Assembly: GCA_021298235.1 (NCBI GenBank)
Contig: JAJTDX010000014.1
Location: forward strand, 1-31,717
Direction of reading: 5' to 3'
DNA length: 31,717 nucleotides
From: Cryomorphaceae bacterium
Lineage (GTDB): Bacteria > Bacteroidota > Bacteroidia > Flavobacteriales > Crocinitomicaceae
The position numbers were made by a program, and so were the translations under genes. The notes beneath the pieces were generated by a model, which was not told the DNA's origin, searched no databases, and saw only the letters and a program-made list of their open reading frames with translations. Below are positions 24,654 to 31,717 of the stretch, in pieces (positions within the stretch are counted from its first letter, which is position 1; each line of letters starts with the position of its first letter).

Positions 24654-25469
24654 TCAATACTGTTCCTTCTGGTTCGGAAAATCGCCTGACCTCACATCTT
24701 TGATATATCGCTGAAAGGAATCCATCATCTGATCATAGAGGTTGTTGTATTTTCTTAGAAATCTCGGACTGAACTCGTTGTTTATCCCAAGCATGTCATG
24801 AACCACTAGCACCTGACCATCTACTCCTGACCCAGCACCAATGCCAATGATTGGAATCTGGACCGTTCTAGCAACCTCTGTGGCCAATTCTGCAGGTATT
24901 TTTTCAAGAACGATTGCAAAGCAACCTGCCTCCTCTAATGCTCGTGCATCTTGCTTCAAACGCTCAGCCTCTTCATCTTCTCTTGCACGAACCACATACG
25001 TCCCGAATTTATAAATGGATTGTGGTGTAAGTCCCAAGTGCCCCATGACAGGAATACCGGCTGTCAAAATTCTCTTCACCGATTCAATGATCTCTGTTCC
25101 CCCTTCCATTTTTACGGCATGAGCTCCGGATTCCTTCATAATCCTGATCGCACTCGAAAGGGCTTCTTTGGAATTCCCCTGGTAGGAACCAAAAGGCAGA
25201 TCAACCACGATCAGTGCCCTGTTTACAGCACGAACGACTGAGGAGGCATGGTAGATCATTTGATCCAGAGTAATAGGCAAAGTTGTTTCATGTCCGGCCA
25301 TGACATTCGATGCAGAGTCACCCACGAGTATCACATCAACACCAGCAGCATCTATGATTCTGGCCATCGAAAAATCATAGCCCGTAAGCATAGATATCTT
25401 CTCTCCCGCAAGTTTCATTTCCTGAAGCGTGTGAGTTGTAACCTTTTTGACATTTTTATGAACGGACAT
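24654..25469 (-). CDS. panB: 3-methyl-2-oxobutanoate hydroxymethyltransferase
   Basis: 271 residues, the normal family length, catalysing hydroxymethyl transfer from methylene-tetrahydrofolate to alpha-ketoisovalerate in pantothenate and CoA synthesis. [26 protein letters not shown] matches the N-terminal signature. Metal ligands D51 and D90 and the HAVKMEGG glutamate near 122 are present, as is the [10 protein letters not shown] motif and the catalytic [10 protein letters not shown]. The start at 25469 ([16 protein letters not shown]) is chosen because the 37 upstream codons in frame have no family similarity. It lies 43 bases after the aspartoacylase-like gene and 10 bases before the pseudouridine synthase. 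Confidence 0.96.
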   Translation of the reverse strand: MSVHKNVKKVTTHTLQEMKLAGEKISMLTGYDFSMARIIDAAGVDVILVGDSASNVMAGHETTLPITLDQMIYHASSVVRAVNRALIVVDLPFGSYQGNSKEALSSAIRIMKESGAHAVKMEGGTEIIESVKRILTAGIPVMGHLGLTPQSIYKFGTYVVRAREDEEAERLKQDARALEEAGCFAIVLEKIPAELATEVARTVQIPIIGIGAGSGVDGQVLVVHDMLGINNEFSPRFLRKYNNLYDQMMDSFQRYIKDVRSGDFPNQKEQY

Positions 25470-25512
25470 AACGTTGTATTTCAGCAAAAGTAGAAAAGAA
25501 TTTCTTGAGACA

Positions 25513-26478
25513 TCAGATACCGGGCATCTCCTTACCAATATGTATGATTGCATCCCCTTTGTAAACAACGGGAGATTCATTCACACAGATTATATAGCCT
25601 GACATGGAAGCCCTTATTTTTCGTTCATATTTTCCAAAAGGATCTGTGATCATTGCAATTTGTTCTCCTCTTTTAACGTAGGTACCATTCTTACGTTCTA
25701 CCTGAAACATTCCGGAATTGGGAGAACGCATCCATTTACTTTCTGAGAGAACAATGGGCGACCGTTCATTCGTATGATCCAGTTTAATTTTTTTTACTCC
25801 AAGGTGGTTCAGGATCCTCTTAACTCCACTTATTCCTTCCTCAATGACCAATTTATCCATACTGTTTGCTTTCCCACCTTCAAACAACAACATGCGTTTC
25901 CCACGTGCTCGTACTGCCTCTCTTACTGTTTTGGAAATATACGATGAATTAAGAATGAAGGGAGGATTAAAGATCTTTGCCAATGTAAAGCTCTCTTCAT
26001 CAGACAACACACAACGAATTTGCGGGTAATTGCTTCGTTGAGCTGCACCCGTATGAAAATCAATAATATAATCTACGTGAGGCGCGATCTCTTTCATAAA
26101 ATGATAGGCAAACTGTGATGCCAGAGAACCTGTCTTTGTTCCGGGAAAACTTCGGTTAAGATCCCTTCCATCTGGAAGTTCACGCTTCATATTGAGAAAA
26201 CCAAAAATGTTGAAAACTGGCAAACAGATAATTGTTCCTGTGTCCGGAATGTGCATTTTATCCTGAATGAGCTTGCGTACGATCTCCACACCATTGATCT
26301 CATCCCCATGCAGTCCGGCCATCAGCAAAACAGTTGGTCCTTCCAACTTTGCGCGACGAACAATGACCGGCACCTGAATAGGCGTTCGTGTATGTAACAT
26401 GGCTACATCAAGATTCAAGTCCACCTCTTTGCCGGGATGAATCTCCTCGCCAAGAATGACAAATTTTTTCTGTCGCAT
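25513..26478 (-). CDS. Succinylglutamate desuccinylase/aspartoacylase-family zinc hydrolase (M14-like)
   Basis: 321 residues. Zinc ligands H57 and E60 in [19 protein letters not shown] and H142 in IIDFHTGA, plus the DLNRSFPG motif (106-113), place it in the AstE/AspA family, which cleaves N-acyl amino acids or glutamyl/aspartyl amides. MLLFEGG near 204 should carry the catalytic Glu. The C-terminal about 80 residues form a small barrel resembling a biotinyl/lipoyl or carboxypeptidase-associated domain, with [22 protein letters not shown]. It begins one base after the rimK stop, so it belongs to the rimK cassette and is likely to act on glutamyl products or related N-acyl amino acids. That partnership is inferred from gene order. 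Confidence 0.88.
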   Translation of the reverse strand: MRQKKFVILGEEIHPGKEVDLNLDVAMLHTRTPIQVPVIVRRAKLEGPTVLLMAGLHGDEINGVEIVRKLIQDKMHIPDTGTIICLPVFNIFGFLNMKRELPDGRDLNRSFPGTKTGSLASQFAYHFMKEIAPHVDYIIDFHTGAAQRSNYPQIRCVLSDEESFTLAKIFNPPFILNSSYISKTVREAVRARGKRMLLFEGGKANSMDKLVIEEGISGVKRILNHLGVKKIKLDHTNERSPIVLSESKWMRSPNSGMFQVERKNGTYVKRGEQIAMITDPFGKYERKIRASMSGYIICVNESPVVYKGDAIIHIGKEMPGI

Positions 26479-26479
26479 A

Positions 26480-27358
26480 TCAGCGTTTTACGTTTCGTTC
26501 AATGTATTCAATAATTCTTCCCGCGATATCGTTTCCTGTCGTTCGTTCAATCCCCTCTAATCCCGGAGAGGAATTCACCTCGAGAACCAGTGGACCTCGC
26601 TCAGACTGGAGCATGTCAACACCAGCAATTCCCAATCCAACGGCTTTAGCTGCAAGAATAGCTGTGTATTTTTCTTCGACACTTAGTTCTATTATCCTGG
26701 AGCTTCCTCCACGGTGTAAGTTAGACCTGAATTCCCCAGGCTTACCTTGACGTTTCATCGCGCCAACCACCTCACCATCAACAACAAAAGCACGTATATC
26801 TGCACCTTTTGCTTCCTTTACGAATTCCTGAACTATTACGCGAGCTTTTAATCCGTTAAATGCTTCAAGAACAGATTGAGCAGCATTCTGATTCTCCGCC
26901 AATACAACACCCAACCCTTGGGTTCCTTCCAAAAGTTTCAACACAACAGGTGCTCCACCCGCCGACTCTACCACGTGTTCTACATTCCGTGAATAATTGG
27001 TAAACACAGTTTTAGGCAAGCCTATACCCTCTTTTGACAATACCTGTAAACATCTGAGCTTATCTCTGGAATGTACAATTCCTCTTGAGCTAACCGCGGA
27101 AAATACATTCATCATCTCAAACTGTCTAACAACAGCGGTACCAAAGAAAGTTACAGAAGCACCTATTCGCGGTATAACGGCGTCAAAACCGGTTAAGTAT
27201 TCACCACCGTAATACAATGATGGCCCCTTTTGCTCGATCTCAATATTACATCGGAGATGATCCACAACTTGAGCATCATGGCCACGTTCTTTCGCAGCAT
27301 CAATCAATCGACGGGTAGAATACAAAGTTGGGTTTCTGGACAATACAGCAATTTTCAT
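26480..27358 (-). CDS. rimK: RimK-type alpha-L-glutamate ligase (ATP-grasp)
   Basis: 292 residues, as in RimK. The N-terminus ([18 protein letters not shown]), the [18 protein letters not shown] block, [15 protein letters not shown], the [20 protein letters not shown] core and the [13 protein letters not shown] motif carrying the Mg ligands E and N are all present, so the ATP-grasp active site is complete. RimK adds glutamates to the C-terminus of ribosomal protein S6, or makes poly-glutamate. It overlaps the upstream protease stop by one base (TAATG) and is followed one base later by the aspartoacylase-like gene, indicating a tight three-gene unit. Confidence 0.95.
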   Translation of the reverse strand: MKIAVLSRNPTLYSTRRLIDAAKERGHDAQVVDHLRCNIEIEQKGPSLYYGGEYLTGFDAVIPRIGASVTFFGTAVVRQFEMMNVFSAVSSRGIVHSRDKLRCLQVLSKEGIGLPKTVFTNYSRNVEHVVESAGGAPVVLKLLEGTQGLGVVLAENQNAAQSVLEAFNGLKARVIVQEFVKEAKGADIRAFVVDGEVVGAMKRQGKPGEFRSNLHRGGSSRIIELSVEEKYTAILAAKAVGLGIAGVDMLQSERGPLVLEVNSSPGLEGIERTTGNDIAGRIIEYIERNVKR

Positions 27359-27801
27359 TACGCTAATTTTATTTTAGAAGTGAGATCAACCTTTGACGGG
27401 TCGACTAAAAATCGTTTATTCAATAATTTTCTACCCAATAATATGGGATATTTCATGCCATTTCGTCTCGTCAGAGAAAAATCCGTTGTCCAAAGCTTAC
27501 CGGCAAGATTGATACGCATTTTTACAAAATATCGCATTTGTTCCTGACCCGTTGAACTTTTTACCTTTTTGTATCTGAAAGAATCAAAAAACACATAGTT
27601 ACCGGTGAAAGCGGGATGAGAATTGTCAAAAAATAAGACCTTCAATTGCTGCCCTCCATTGTGTTCGGTAATCTCGCATTCCGTTACATGAATACTCGAG
27701 GAATAGGCACCAGTATCTACTTTGACCTCTATATTTTCGGCGTTAATGTCTGGAAAAGAAGCCCTTTCCCTACGTCCAATGATGAGCTTTTCACGTTTCA
27801 T
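27358..27801 (-). CDS. RimK-associated retropepsin-like (RimB-type) protease
   Basis: 147 residues. [16 protein letters not shown] places the retropepsin-like D29-T-G motif near the N-terminus, followed by the [18 protein letters not shown] and [27 protein letters not shown] motifs of the family once annotated as an ATP-dependent zinc protease (DUF785) and now as RimB in Pseudomonas. This family is encoded next to rimK and is thought to remove or trim glutamyl tails. It is the first gene of the cassette, with its start at 27801 and 150 bases of shared upstream region with rplS. I omit a symbol because the nomenclature is not uniform. Confidence 0.88.
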   Translation of the reverse strand: MKREKLIIGRRERASFPDINAENIEVKVDTGAYSSSIHVTECEITEHNGGQQLKVLFFDNSHPAFTGNYVFFDSFRYKKVKSSTGQEQMRYFVKMRINLAGKLWTTDFSLTRRNGMKYPILLGRKLLNKRFLVDPSKVDLTSKIKLA

Positions 27802-27909
27802 GGTATCTGTTAAGCGCTATAAATCTACATTAAAGGATGAATTTTCATCACACTACAAACAAACAAAAAAAAACTTAGCAGTTTTAGCTGTACTAAAATC
27901 TTTTTTACG

Positions 27910-27917
27910 TAATATTG
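27910..27917 (+). promoter_or_regulatory. Probable -7 element of the rplS promoter
   Basis: TAATATTG matches TAnnTTTG in all but one position and lies 35 bases before the rplS ATG. The -33 region (TTTTAG near 27882-27887) is weak. Confidence 0.4.
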
Positions 27918-27951
27918 CACCCCGATATTTCGGAAATCTGAATCAAAAGGT

Positions 27952-28308
27952 ATGGATATTATCAGAGAAATTAGTAGTGAATTAATGGAAATCAAAGAAT
28001 TTCCAAAGTTCAAAGCAGGTGATACAGTAACCGTTTCTTACAAAATCAAGGAAGGTAACAAAGAGCGTATCCAGCAGTTTCAGGGAGTTGTGCTACAACG
28101 TCGAGGAAGTGGTGTGACTGAAACCTTCACTGTAAGAAAAATGTCAGGAAACGTTGGAGTTGAGCGTATCTTTCCAATTGCTTCACCCTTCATTGATGAG
28201 ATCGCTGTAAACAAAAGAGGTTCCGTGCGTAGAGCGCGTATTTTCTACTTCCGTGAACGTACAGGAAAAGCAGCTCGAATCAAAGAGAAAAGAAGTTTTA
28301 CACACTAA
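27952..28308 (+). CDS. rplS: 50S ribosomal protein L19
   Basis: 118 residues, full length. The motifs [51 protein letters not shown] and [21 protein letters not shown] are diagnostic of L19, which lies at the interface of the two ribosomal subunits. It has its own terminator downstream, so it is monocistronic here and not in the usual trmD operon context. The gene is divergent from the RimB-like protease gene. Confidence 0.98.
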   Translation: MDIIREISSELMEIKEFPKFKAGDTVTVSYKIKEGNKERIQQFQGVVLQRRGSGVTETFTVRKMSGNVGVERIFPIASPFIDEIAVNKRGSVRRARIFYFRERTGKAARIKEKRSFTH

Positions 28309-28329
28309 GAGTTTAGTAACCAATAGCAC

Positions 28330-28359
28330 AAGGCTTTTCGAATACGGAAAGCCTTTTTT
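28330..28359 (+). terminator. Intrinsic terminator of rplS
   Basis: AAGGCTTT (28330-28337) pairs with AAAGCCTT (28348-28355) over a loop containing TCGAATACGG, followed by T to 28359. It lies 22 bases after the rplS stop. Confidence 0.92.
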
Positions 28360-28370
28360 ATTTTTGGATA

Positions 28371-29153
28371 GTGGCAAAGAAAAAGCGAACTACTTCCAAA
28401 AAACGGAAATCATCCGGCTCTAACTGGAGAAGAAATGTTTGGGTTTCTTTAATAATCCTTTTTGTTTGTGGTGTCGGCGCCATGGGAATATACGTTAAAA
28501 TGAAAATCGATGAAGCCAGAAGTGAGATTTTAAAAGCGCAAGTGCGCAGGTACATTCCATTTGGCTTTAACTCTTTTGGCATTGATATTTCCCACCACCA
28601 AGGCGACATTGACTGGAAAGCGCTCCTGAAAGAAAACCACTACGACACCGTGATTCATTTCGTTTATTGCAAAACATCTGAAGGCACGAATGTGCTGGAT
28701 AAGCGTTGGAAGGACAACCGAAAGCAGCTGTTAAAGCTCCAATATCCACATGGCGGATACCATTTTTTCAGAACAAGCGATCCGGTACTTCAGGCAGATT
28801 TTTTTCTAAAACACTGGCAACCAAGCGATGTTGATCTTCCACCGATGTTAGATGTCGAATATGAATGTGCAGGAAATCCCGATCTCATTAAGGACATGCA
28901 AACCTGGCTGGATATTGTGGAAGAAAAATCAGGAATAAGACCCATTATTTACACCTCACTTGACTGGTACAAAAACAAATTCCAGAATGAGTTCAAAAAA
29001 TATAAGTTCTGGGTTGCATCCTACAGCAGAAAACCAGAAGTTATCGATCTGGACGATCGGATCATTCACTGGCAGTTTTCAAGTAAAGGAACATTCCCAG
29101 GGATACGTCACAGTGTGGACATGAATGTATCCAAAGTACTTATTCAGCCGTAA
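28371..29153 (+). CDS. Membrane-anchored GH25-type lysozyme
   Basis: 260 residues from a GTG start; no ATG lies near the basic N-terminus and the upstream bases are the rplS terminator. A Lys/Arg-rich tail (1-22) precedes one membrane segment (about 23-42), then the GH25 muramidase domain: FGIDISHHQGDIDW with D72, HFVYCKTSEGTNVLD, YHFFRTSD, LDVEYE with catalytic D161 and E163 (161-163), and IIYTSLDWY. These match the active site of GH25 enzymes that cut the MurNAc-GlcNAc bond. It lies 11 bases after the terminator. A perfect TATTTTTG at 28359-28366 could be its -7, which would put the transcript start at the GTG. It is convergent with the next gene, 3 bases apart. Confidence 0.93.
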   Translation: MAKKKRTTSKKRKSSGSNWRRNVWVSLIILFVCGVGAMGIYVKMKIDEARSEILKAQVRRYIPFGFNSFGIDISHHQGDIDWKALLKENHYDTVIHFVYCKTSEGTNVLDKRWKDNRKQLLKLQYPHGGYHFFRTSDPVLQADFFLKHWQPSDVDLPPMLDVEYECAGNPDLIKDMQTWLDIVEEKSGIRPIIYTSLDWYKNKFQNEFKKYKFWVASYSRKPEVIDLDDRIIHWQFSSKGTFPGIRHSVDMNVSKVLIQP

Positions 29154-29156
29154 ATT

Positions 29157-31211
29157 TTAGAGTTTCTCGATTACGAAATCCGTGCGACGGTTTTTGGCTC
29201 TATTCTGATCAGAGGAGTTGGGAACCTTTGGAGCGGATTCGCCAAAACCTTTTGCATTCAATCGATCTTCTGAAATTCCTAGAGAAACGAGGTATTCCTT
29301 TACGCCCTTAGCACGACTGTCAGACAGAGCTAAATTCAATGCATCATCTCCCTGGTCATCTGTATGTCCCTGGATTGCAACCTCAATTGAAGGATTCTTT
29401 TCAAGAAATTTGGCAAACCCTTTAAGGATGAATTTAGATTTCTCAGTCAATTCAGCTGAATTTGTTGCATACAAAATATCGTTGATTGTATAAGCCTCCC
29501 CCACCTTTAATGGCTTCACATTCAAATCATTATTTTTAATTACCACCTGTTCCTTTTTCACTTCTTCCTTGGAAATAAGCTTCGAATCGAACGCATGCCC
29601 GTCTTTCTGAACTGTGATCATCACATCCTGAGGCTTACTTAATTTTACCACGGTGGCATATTTACCATCGTTGCCATTCACTTTCACTTTAGAAACTTCT
29701 TCACTTCCTGAATAGGAAATTTCGATGGTCGCATCTGTTACCGGTTCGCCCTTTTCATCTTTCAGCTCCCCTTTAATGATAGCGACGGGCTTCGGACGTG
29801 CCTCTTCATAAAGCTCAAACGAGTAGATGTTCCAGTTTCCTCCCATTCTTGAAGAATAATATGCTCTTTTTCCATCTGTTGAAACGAACAACCCAAGCTC
29901 ATCCTCTTTACTATTTATCGGATAACCAATGTTTTTCGGCTCCAACCACTTGCCATTTTCCTCGCGAACATAGAAAATATCTAAACCGCCAACACCTTTT
30001 CTGGTCGAACTTGTAGAGGAAACGAAATACAAGGTTTCACTGTCCTGATGCAAGAAGGGACTCTTATCTTTTCCATCGGTATTAATTTCGTCAAAGGGAC
30101 GGGCTTGACCCCAGGATCCATCTGAATTTCGTTTTGAAATAAAAATGTCGTTATCTCTTGTGGAAGGTCGGGAGGCTGTGAAAAAGAGTGTCTGACCATC
30201 CGATGAAAGAGAGGGCTGAGCCTCCCAACCATCAGGTGTATTAATTCCCGAACCCATATTCTTCAATGGTGACCATTTAAAATCATTGCCCCCCTCTCCG
30301 GTGCGTTCAAATGTCGTTATATACAAATCACAGTTGTTGTAATCGCGTTCACCAACTTTTATTTTTTTGCACGCACAAATGATCATTTCCTTATTGTCCA
30401 CAGACAGCGTTGCCGAACCATAATTTGAAAATGTTCCGTCATTAAAGGGTGCTTTCAGCGCCTCACCTTTGTCAAATTCGGCTTGTAAATCGGGACGTTG
30501 AGAAAAAGTGAATTCCTCAATCGTCATGGCATCCTTATAGCGCTCATCTCCAAGATTTGCCTTGCTTAACTTACGCGTATAAAAAATCAGCTCGTTGTCA
30601 GGAGAGATCATTGGGAAATACTCATCATTCTCTGAGCTTACATTTTTAACGATCGTAGATTCAAAAGGAACAGCATTGGTCAATAGATTCTCTTCATCCT
30701 GCATCTCCTCCAGTACCTCTTTGACATCCTTTAATTTTTTGTCATAATCTGCCGGATAGCGGTTATTGTCTGAATTTTTGTATTTCGTAAACTCCTTAAA
30801 CCATCGAATAGCCTCTGCTTTATCTGTTTGACTGTAATTGATGACCCCTAGGTAATAGAAACAATCTGCATGGTAATCTGAACATTGTTCGAGGGTTTTT
30901 GCGAACATTTCTTCTGCCTTGATTAAACTTCTGTCTCCCAGAGCATTTTTCTGTGTCTCATAGTATTTCATCCCTGAATTATACGCATACATGGCATACT
31001 CAAAATACGGGGTTGCATTATCCGGAGCAGCAGCAATGGCTGCGTTGAAATTATCCACAGCTGTTTTTGCATCGGATGAATTTACGGCCGTTTCAATCAG
31101 TTTAACAACTTTCTTAGGGGGCTCAAGACATGATTCGTCTTCCTGCTGGGCAACAATTAGAGGAGATTGAGCGATTAAAACTACAGTTAGTAAAAAGTGA
31201 ATGTTCTTCAT
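29157..31211 (-). CDS. OmpA-family lipoprotein-like protein with TPR, PD40 propeller and carboxypeptidase-regulatory domain (PorE-like)
   Basis: 684 residues from the ATG at 31211, where a signal peptide (MKNIHFLLTVVLIAQSPLIVAQ) begins; the frame continues 23 codons upstream without signal-like sequence. Domains in order: TPR repeats (about 30-180), a WD40/PD40-type propeller (about 200-480, with SPDNELIFYTRK and SSDGQTLFFTASR blades), a carboxypeptidase-regulatory-like fold (GELKDEKGEPVTDATI), and a C-terminal OmpA domain (VAIQGHTDDQGDDALNLALSDSRAKGVKEYL) that binds peptidoglycan. This order is the one known for PorE of the type IX secretion system. Several paralogues of this type exist in Bacteroidota genomes, so I call it PorE-like only. 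A TAACTTTG at 31278-31285 (minus) may be part of its promoter. Confidence 0.88.
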   Translation of the reverse strand: MKNIHFLLTVVLIAQSPLIVAQQEDESCLEPPKKVVKLIETAVNSSDAKTAVDNFNAAIAAAPDNATPYFEYAMYAYNSGMKYYETQKNALGDRSLIKAEEMFAKTLEQCSDYHADCFYYLGVINYSQTDKAEAIRWFKEFTKYKNSDNNRYPADYDKKLKDVKEVLEEMQDEENLLTNAVPFESTIVKNVSSENDEYFPMISPDNELIFYTRKLSKANLGDERYKDAMTIEEFTFSQRPDLQAEFDKGEALKAPFNDGTFSNYGSATLSVDNKEMIICACKKIKVGERDYNNCDLYITTFERTGEGGNDFKWSPLKNMGSGINTPDGWEAQPSLSSDGQTLFFTASRPSTRDNDIFISKRNSDGSWGQARPFDEINTDGKDKSPFLHQDSETLYFVSSTSSTRKGVGGLDIFYVREENGKWLEPKNIGYPINSKEDELGLFVSTDGKRAYYSSRMGGNWNIYSFELYEEARPKPVAIIKGELKDEKGEPVTDATIEISYSGSEEVSKVKVNGNDGKYATVVKLSKPQDVMITVQKDGHAFDSKLISKEEVKKEQVVIKNNDLNVKPLKVGEAYTINDILYATNSAELTEKSKFILKGFAKFLEKNPSIEVAIQGHTDDQGDDALNLALSDSRAKGVKEYLVSLGISEDRLNAKGFGESAPKVPNSSDQNRAKNRRTDFVIEKL

Positions 31212-31349
31212 ATATTTTTTGACTATCCGGCACATTTCAAATACCATACCCAAAGATTTATAAGTCGCAAAGGAATTCAAAGTTACATGTTAAACCTGCT
31301 TGAAATCAGGATAGTTTTTAACAGCATAGTATTAACATCAATGGAGCGG

Positions 31350-31379
31350 TTTGTATAAAGTGTCTTTTAACTATTTTTA
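31350..31379 (+). promoter_or_regulatory. Promoter of the secreted BNR/sortilin-like gene
   Basis: TTTG (31350-31353), 18 bases, then TATTTTTA (31372-31379), which departs from TAnnTTTG only in the last base. The expected start near 31385 leaves an 11-base leader to the ATG at 31396. Confidence 0.6.
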
Positions 31380-31395
31380 GCAAAAATTCCTCGCT

Positions 31396-31717
31396 ATGCG
31401 TTACCTTAAAATTGCTTTCGTTTGCTTGCCCTTCGCTCTTGTAGCACAGAAAAAATCAACCCCTGAGGTTAAACCCATTTTTGACGAAGGAACACTGTCC
31501 GGAATCAGCTTCAGAATGGTAGGACCTGCATTGACCTCTGGCAGAATTGCAGACATTGCTGTTCACCCAATTAAAAACGATACGTGGTATATTGCAGCGG
31601 CGAGTGGCGGAGTATGGATGACTGAGAATCACGGCACCACATTCAACCCGATTTTCGATTCCTATGGATCATTTTCCACGGCTTGTGTAGAGTTATCACC
31701 CAGCAATCCAAACACGA
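31396..31717 (+). CDS. Secreted BNR/VPS10-sortilin-like propeller protein, 5' end only
   Basis: The visible 107 residues start with a signal peptide (MRYLKIAFVCLPFALVAQ). The segment FRMVGPALTSGRIADIAVHP, then YIAAASGGVWMTENHGTTFNPIFD, is the first blade of the large (typically about 1000-residue) secreted proteins annotated as glycosyl hydrolase BNR repeat or sortilin/VPS10-like proteins of Bacteroidota. ENHGTTFNP is an Asp-box-like turn. The gene runs off the right edge. It is divergent from the PorE-like gene. Confidence 0.85.
   Translation, partial: MRYLKIAFVCLPFALVAQKKSTPEVKPIFDEGTLSGISFRMVGPALTSGRIADIAVHPIKNDTWYIAAASGGVWMTENHGTTFNPIFDSYGSFSTACVELSPSNPNT

Noticed and set aside
25470..25580. 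Longer N-terminus for PanB
   Set aside because: The 37 upstream codons show no similarity to the family, while the downstream Met gives the standard length.

Overview
The window reads as a chromosomal segment of a Bacteroidota bacterium, most likely from the Flavobacteriales. Several start regions carry promoters of the Bacteroidota housekeeping type (TTTG, about 19-20 bases, TAnnTTTG). Starts lack strong Shine-Dalgarno sequences, and the tRNA genes do not encode CCA. The gene content also fits: an OmpA/TPR/PD40 envelope protein resembling PorE of the type IX secretion system, large lipoprotein-like or secreted beta-propeller proteins, and a RimK/RimB module. Base composition is about 40-43% GC in the lines I counted, except the first 2.8 kb, which is nearer 50%.

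Layout. 1-2795 (minus) is a gene cut by the window edge. It encodes a candidate HEPN domain, a STAND/NACHT-like NTPase and a C-terminal array of nearly identical 40-residue TPR-like repeats, an architecture typical of NLR-like conflict or antiphage proteins. A 12-bp microsatellite lies just upstream. 2976-7112 (minus) is a tight run: aroK, a transglutaminase-like protein, an M61 peptidase with PDZ domain, and an Asp-box sialidase-like protein. 7188-9189 (plus) holds tRNA-Lys, an orphan NarL-type response regulator, a YodC-like small protein and an ECF-like sigma factor. The regulator and the YodC-like gene share a promoter-proximal motif. 9378-14731 (minus) holds a transglutaminase/CHAP fusion, two envelope proteins and a methyltransferase. 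14763-15097 is a tRNA-Ala locus surrounded by partial tRNA duplications, duplicated terminators and inverted palindromes.

15155-19330 (plus) is one 1391-residue protein with DHH-phosphoesterase-like motifs in unusual order and a multi-pass membrane C-terminus. It is tail to tail with a NADAR-family gene. Then follows a long minus-strand series: NADAR, a CDF metal transporter, a PLP aminotransferase overlapping a thioredoxin-fold/FAD-monooxygenase fusion, an RluA-type pseudouridine synthase, panB, and an aspartoacylase-like/rimK/RimB-like protease cassette. The right end holds rplS with its terminator, a membrane-anchored GH25 lysozyme, the PorE-like protein and the 5' end of a secreted BNR/sortilin-like protein.

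How the genes work together. The best candidates for undescribed biology are the repeat-diversifying HEPN-STAND protein, the DHH/membrane protein beside NADAR, the thioredoxin/monooxygenase fusion coupled to an aminotransferase, and the peptide-ligase/protease/deacylase cassette. Everything is read from sequence alone. Family assignments rest on motifs recognised by eye, with no database search.
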